DNA of 10,193 nt from the NCBI GenBank assembly GCA_030633015.1, contig DAOVTR010000026.1, positions 1 through 10,193 of the forward strand, given 5' to 3'. Below, one piece after another: positions 7,623 through 10,193 of this stretch. Both the position numbers and the translations under genes were made by a program. The notes beneath the pieces were generated by a model. That model did not search any database, was not told where the DNA came from, and saw only the letters and a list, made by a program, of their open reading frames with translations. Position 1 is the first letter of the stretch. Each line of letters opens with the position of its first letter. Origin of the DNA: Bdellovibrionales bacterium (GTDB taxonomy: Bacteria; Bdellovibrionota; Bacteriovoracia; Bacteriovoracales; Bacteriovoracaceae).

Positions 7623-7725
7623 ATTTAACTCCTGTGATTAATATTCATATACTCATATAAGGTAACCATACAGTGTTAGATAAATGTGAGGAGAATGTTT
7701 TTATTTAAGGTTAATTGGATATTTG
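7623..7725. promoter_or_regulatory. Intergenic region upstream of the XRE gene, with a possible operator repeat
   Basis: These 103 bases between the hypE stop and the XRE start are the longest non-coding stretch in the window. They hold a direct repeat TCATATA at 7645-7651 and 7653-7659 (8-bp spacing), close to where a promoter for the XRE gene would be needed. On the minus strand TTACCT and ATTAAT, 17 bases apart, could form a weak -35/-10 pair. I see no stem-loop plus T-run that would act as a terminator for hypE. Operator function is a guess. Confidence 0.25.
7629..7633 (-). promoter_or_regulatory. Shine-Dalgarno site of the XRE gene
   Basis: AGGAG on the minus strand, 6 bases before the ATG at 7622. 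It is the strongest ribosome site in the window and fixes the start of the regulator at this ATG rather than the later in-frame Met14. Confidence 0.75.
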
Positions 7726-8727
7726 TTAACAGATTCTAGGTAGTTGTAGGTTTTCAAGCATTTTTAACTTACGAATTCCCCCAAAACTATTTTCTAATAA
7801 GACATTGTTTTGACCTTTACTTGGTTTGATAACCTTCCCAATTTGAGCGCTATTAGGAAATGACTGCTTGATAAATTGCAGCTCAGATTCAGGTGATATA
7901 ATAATAAATTTACCTTCATTTGCCATATATAGTGGGTCCATACCTAGAAGATTACATACACCGTTAACTTGTTTGTCGATAGGTATCAATTCTTCAATTA
8001 ACTTTATATCACAATTGCTATGATCGGCAATTTCCTGAAGGGCCGACACCAATCCTCCTCTCGTAGGATCTTTAATACATTTAATATTTTTTGTTTGAGA
8101 TAAAAGTTTTTGGGTTTCTATATTAAGGGGAGCGACATCACTTACAACATCAATATCAAATTCAATCATTTTACGGGCCTTCATCATCGCAACTTCATGA
8201 TTACCAATTGGCCCAGTAATGAAAACGGCATCTCCTTCTGTGGCATTATAAGTTGAAAGGTTTATATCTTCAGTTATAAGTCCAACTCCACAGGTATTTA
8301 TGTATAGTTTGTCACCTTTGCCACTTTCAACAACTTTGGTATCACCGGTAATAATTTTTATATCTGCTTCTTTGCATGTGCTGGCAATGGAGTCTATTAT
8401 TTTATCAATCTCTTCAATTGAAACTCCTTCTTCAATAATAAATGCAAGAGATAAACCAATGGCCTTTGCTCCACTTGTTGTAAGATCATTTATGGTTCCG
8501 GCAATACATAGTCGACCAATATCACCTCCAGGAAAAAATAGGGGATTTACTACGTAGCTATCAGTGGTAATTGCAACTTTGGGAGCATTGGGTGAATTTT
8601 CAACAATACCACAGTCATCCATTTTTTCTAAGATGCCATTTTTCAGTTTGCTTATAAGGTTTTTGTTAATAAATTCATGCATCTGTTTTCCACCAGATCC
8701 ATGAGTTAATGTAATCTTACCATTCAT
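7726..8727 (-). CDS. hypE: Hydrogenase expression/formation protein HypE
   Basis: 333 residues, the usual HypE length. HypE is a cytoplasmic PurM/AIR-synthase-like enzyme that receives a carbamoyl group from HypF on its C-terminal cysteine and dehydrates it with ATP to a thiocyanate, the cyanide source for the [NiFe]-hydrogenase iron. Evidence: N-terminal LTHGSGGKQMHEFI; TTDSYVVNPLFFPGGDIG (54-71); GTINDLTTSGA (77-87); ITGDTKVV (126-133); KDPTRGGLVSALQEIA (219-234); MANEGKF (268-274); and the diagnostic C-terminal PRIC ending in Cys333. Two usually conserved spots differ: GNHE at 175-178 where GDHG is usual, and DDCG at 37-40 where DDGA is common. The gene begins 11 bp after hypD, with an AAGG site (8737-8740) overlapping the hypD stop codon. 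Confidence 0.97.
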   Translation of the reverse strand: MNGKITLTHGSGGKQMHEFINKNLISKLKNGILEKMDDCGIVENSPNAPKVAITTDSYVVNPLFFPGGDIGRLCIAGTINDLTTSGAKAIGLSLAFIIEEGVSIEEIDKIIDSIASTCKEADIKIITGDTKVVESGKGDKLYINTCGVGLITEDINLSTYNATEGDAVFITGPIGNHEVAMMKARKMIEFDIDVVSDVAPLNIETQKLLSQTKNIKCIKDPTRGGLVSALQEIADHSNCDIKLIEELIPIDKQVNGVCNLLGMDPLYMANEGKFIIISPESELQFIKQSFPNSAQIGKVIKPSKGQNNVLLENSFGGIRKLKMLENLQLPRIC

Positions 8728-8738
8728 TATTATTTACC

Positions 8739-9794
8739 TTAGTTATAATATTTATAATGGGCAGCGCAGGTTCCTTCACTGGAAACCATACATGGGCCAA
8801 TGGGGGTGGAGGGAGTGCAGCCATTTTTAAAATATCCACAATCAGTGGGTACTACTTTTCCTGTCAGTATTTTTCCACATAGACATCCCTCAGGTTCTGG
8901 AATGTCTTCGATTTGTAAATTAAATTTTTCAAGGGCGTTAAATTGTTTATAGGCTGATTTGATTGTTAATCCACTTTGAGAAATATTTCCGATACCTCTC
9001 CAATTAGCATTAGATGGCTCAAATATCTCAAGCATGGTTGACCAGGCCGTAGTATTGCCTTTTTCAGAGACAATTTTTTTATAATTATTAATAACATCTG
9101 TTTTATTATCATTATGAAGTTTTACCAACATATAAATACATTCCATAATATCAAGTGCATCAAAGCCAGCCACAACACCTGAGACATTATATTTTTTAAT
9201 AAAATCAAAATAAGCTCTGCCGGTAATAGCAGCAACGTGGCCTGGCAAAATAAGGCCTTTAATCTTACTATCTGGATCATCTAAAATAGCTTCTAGAGCT
9301 ACGGGAACAGTTTTATGCATAGGTAATACTGAAAAATTATTTAGCTTCTGTTTTGAGGCTTGTAAAATTGTCGCTGCAATAAGAGGAGTTGTTGTTTCAA
9401 ATCCGATTCCTAATAGAATAATTTCTTTATTGGGATTTTTTATCGCAATTTTAAGGGCATCTAAAGGTGAGTATATTAATTTAACATTTTTAAAATCGGA
9501 TAAGGATTTTTCCTTTCCAGGGATTTTAACCATATCTCCAAAAGTTGCAATAATTACGTCCTCTTTACTTGCTAAATTTATGGCCGCTTGAATTTCTCCT
9601 TGAGCTGTAACGCATACTGGGCATCCAGGGCCAGATATAATTTTTATATTTGGAGGCAATAGGGTGCGGATTGCATTTTTTGCAAGTGCCATCGTATGGG
9701 TTCCGCAAACTTCCATAATTGAAATATCTTGTTTTGAAACTTCAATTATTTTATCTTTAAGAAATAAAATTTTATCTTTAGCCGTTGTCTTCAC
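8739..9794 (-). CDS. hypD: Hydrogenase formation protein HypD
   Basis: 351 residues from the chosen GTG start. HypD is the iron-sulfur scaffold on which, with HypC, the Fe(CN)2CO unit of [NiFe]-hydrogenase is assembled in the cytoplasm. Signatures: IMEVCGTHT (Cys30), GPGCPVC (Cys58 and Cys61), FGDMVKIPG, GFETTTP, LPGHVAAITG, VVAGFDALD, WRGIG, and a C-terminal cysteine-rich block ending SSEGTCAAHY. Four cysteines (306, 319, 326, 343) match the positions expected to bind the [4Fe-4S] cluster, with extra cysteines at 304 and 335. The frame stays open to a TTG at 9842, which would add 16 residues, but that codon has no ribosome site. GTG 9794 has AAGG five bases upstream and gives the family-like distance to the CGTHT motif. 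With this start, hypD overlaps the end of hypC by 17 bases, suggesting coupled translation. Confidence 0.95.
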   Translation of the reverse strand: MKTTAKDKILFLKDKIIEVSKQDISIMEVCGTHTMALAKNAIRTLLPPNIKIISGPGCPVCVTAQGEIQAAINLASKEDVIIATFGDMVKIPGKEKSLSDFKNVKLIYSPLDALKIAIKNPNKEIILLGIGFETTTPLIAATILQASKQKLNNFSVLPMHKTVPVALEAILDDPDSKIKGLILPGHVAAITGRAYFDFIKKYNVSGVVAGFDALDIMECIYMLVKLHNDNKTDVINNYKKIVSEKGNTTAWSTMLEIFEPSNANWRGIGNISQSGLTIKSAYKQFNALEKFNLQIEDIPEPEGCLCGKILTGKVVPTDCGYFKNGCTPSTPIGPCMVSSEGTCAAHYKYYN

Positions 9795-10038
9795 TTTTGC
9801 CTTGTGTAGAATTATCAAAATGTGTGAAATAAATTTCTTCAAGAAGTTTCAATCGTTCTTGGGCCTCACCTGCTTCTAGTTTTTCGATCGCAAAACCTGC
9901 GTGGACTAATACATAGTCATCAGTGGTTAAGTCGGGCAAAAGGGTTGAGGATATGTTCATTTTTACTCCATCAACTTCTACCGTGGCCATTCCATCTTGT
10001 GGAATCTCTAAAACTTTAACTGGTACTGCAAGACACAT
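9778..10038 (-). CDS. hypC: Hydrogenase assembly chaperone HypC (HypC/HybG/HupF family)
   Basis: 86 residues, normal for this small OB-fold chaperone. It begins MCLAVPVKV; the cysteine at position 2, exposed after Met removal, is the residue that binds the iron unit and contacts the hydrogenase large-subunit precursor and HypD. The DDYVLVHAGFAIEKL block (40-54) is the second family signature. The MCLAVPVK motif has Val where most members have Gly (MCLAxPGK), a minor oddity. The last 18 residues are acidic/polar and probably disordered. AAAGGA (10045-10050) lies 6 bases before the ATG and overlaps the stop codon of the upstream hypF; the 3' end overlaps hypD. Confidence 0.95.
   Translation of the reverse strand: MCLAVPVKVLEIPQDGMATVEVDGVKMNISSTLLPDLTTDDYVLVHAGFAIEKLEAGEAQERLKLLEEIYFTHFDNSTQGKSEDNG
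9800..9803 (-). promoter_or_regulatory. Shine-Dalgarno site deciding the hypD start
   Basis: AAGG on the minus strand lies inside the end of hypC, with 5 bases (CAAAA) before the GTG at 9794-9792. No comparable site precedes the upstream TTG at 9842, so this site argues for the GTG start of hypD. Confidence 0.6.
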
Positions 10039-10049
10039 AAATAATCCTT

Positions 10050-10193
10050 TTAAATTAAGCTTTGTCCAAAAGAAATTCCAGCATCATTAGTTGGGATTTT
10101 CTCATTGAAATATATTTTTAAATTGGTCTGTTTAAAAGCTTCAATAATTAATTCAATTAATAACTTGTTTTGAAAACAACCTCCAGAAAAAAC
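10050..10193 (-). CDS. hypF: Carbamoyltransferase HypF, C-terminal end only
   Basis: The last 47 codons of a gene running off the right edge, ending in TAA at 10052-10050. The translation contains SGGCFQNKLL followed by a YFNEKIPTNDAGISFGQ-like end, matching the closing part of the Kae1/YrdC-type carbamoyltransferase HypF (usual form SGGVFQN...VPPNDGGISLGQ). HypF uses carbamoyl phosphate and ATP to carbamoylate the C-terminal cysteine of HypE. In the usual motif NDGG is found; here it reads NDAG. Eleven bases separate it from hypC, so it should be the upstream gene of the same operon. HypF proteins are normally about 750 residues, so most of it is outside the window. Confidence 0.9.
   Translation of the reverse strand, partial: VFSGGCFQNKLLIELIIEAFKQTNLKIYFNEKIPTNDAGISFGQSLI

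Noticed and set aside
7420..7641. Plus-strand open frame of 73 codons
   Set aside because: Antisense to the XRE helix-turn-helix region.
7700..7732. Short inverted repeat (GTTAA...TTAAC) after hypE as a terminator
   Set aside because: Five-base AT-rich arms, no GC stem and no T-run in the needed direction.
8300..8557. Plus-strand open frame of 85 codons
   Set aside because: Fully inside hypE, whose motifs in this stretch are unmistakable.
9664..9879. Plus-strand open frame of 71 codons
   Set aside because: Antisense to the hypC/hypD junction and without a ribosome site.
1..10193. CRISPR, phage, transposon, toxin-antitoxin or defence system
   Set aside because: No repeat-spacer pattern, transposase, integrase or terminal repeats were seen. 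The lone XRE gene has no adjacent toxin: its neighbours are hypE and a convergent membrane protein.

Overview
The window is strongly AT-rich and densely coding, with Lys/Asn/Ile/Phe-rich proteins and the standard genetic code. It looks like a chromosomal piece of a Gram-negative (diderm) bacterium. The paired TIGR03546/TIGR03545-type genes, the lysophospholipid re-acylation genes and the overall style suggest a Bdellovibrionota/Bacteriovoracales-like or similar AT-rich proteobacterial lineage. That taxonomic guess is inference only, since no rRNA or marker gene is present.

Left arm, + strand (1-7264): a tightly packed set of five genes. It holds the 3' end of a TIGR03546-like membrane protein; a TIGR03545-like single-pass protein with a large, probably periplasmic domain; an 874-residue acyltransferase/acyl-carrier/acyl-adenylating fusion of the Aas type; an LplT-like MFS permease with an unusually long C-terminal tail; and a small unrecognised single-pass protein. 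The first four genes are separated by only 2-20 bases and read as one operon. In E. coli, LplT flips lysophospholipids across the inner membrane and Aas re-acylates them. Here the pair sits behind an uncharacterised envelope-protein pair, so a phospholipid salvage or trafficking module is a reasonable hypothesis. The fifth gene may have its own promoter, placed so that its mRNA would be leaderless.

Right arm, - strand (7266-10193): a hydrogenase-maturation cluster read right to left, hypF (only its last 47 codons are in the window), hypC, hypD and hypE, followed by a small XRE-family regulator. HypF and HypE make the thiocarboxamide/thiocyanate from which cyanide is drawn, and HypC and HypD assemble the Fe(CN)2CO unit of [NiFe]-hydrogenase. 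The genes are 11 bp apart or overlap, with Shine-Dalgarno sites laid over the preceding stop codons. hypA, hypB and the hydrogenase itself are not in the window. The two arms converge at 7264/7266, where the two stop codons are one base apart.

No RNA gene, CRISPR array, insertion sequence or attachment site was seen. The only intergenic stretch over 50 bp is 7623-7725. The least ordinary features are the internal ACP domain in the Aas-like enzyme, its association with the TIGR03545/03546 pair, and the permease tail. All rest on sequence reading alone.
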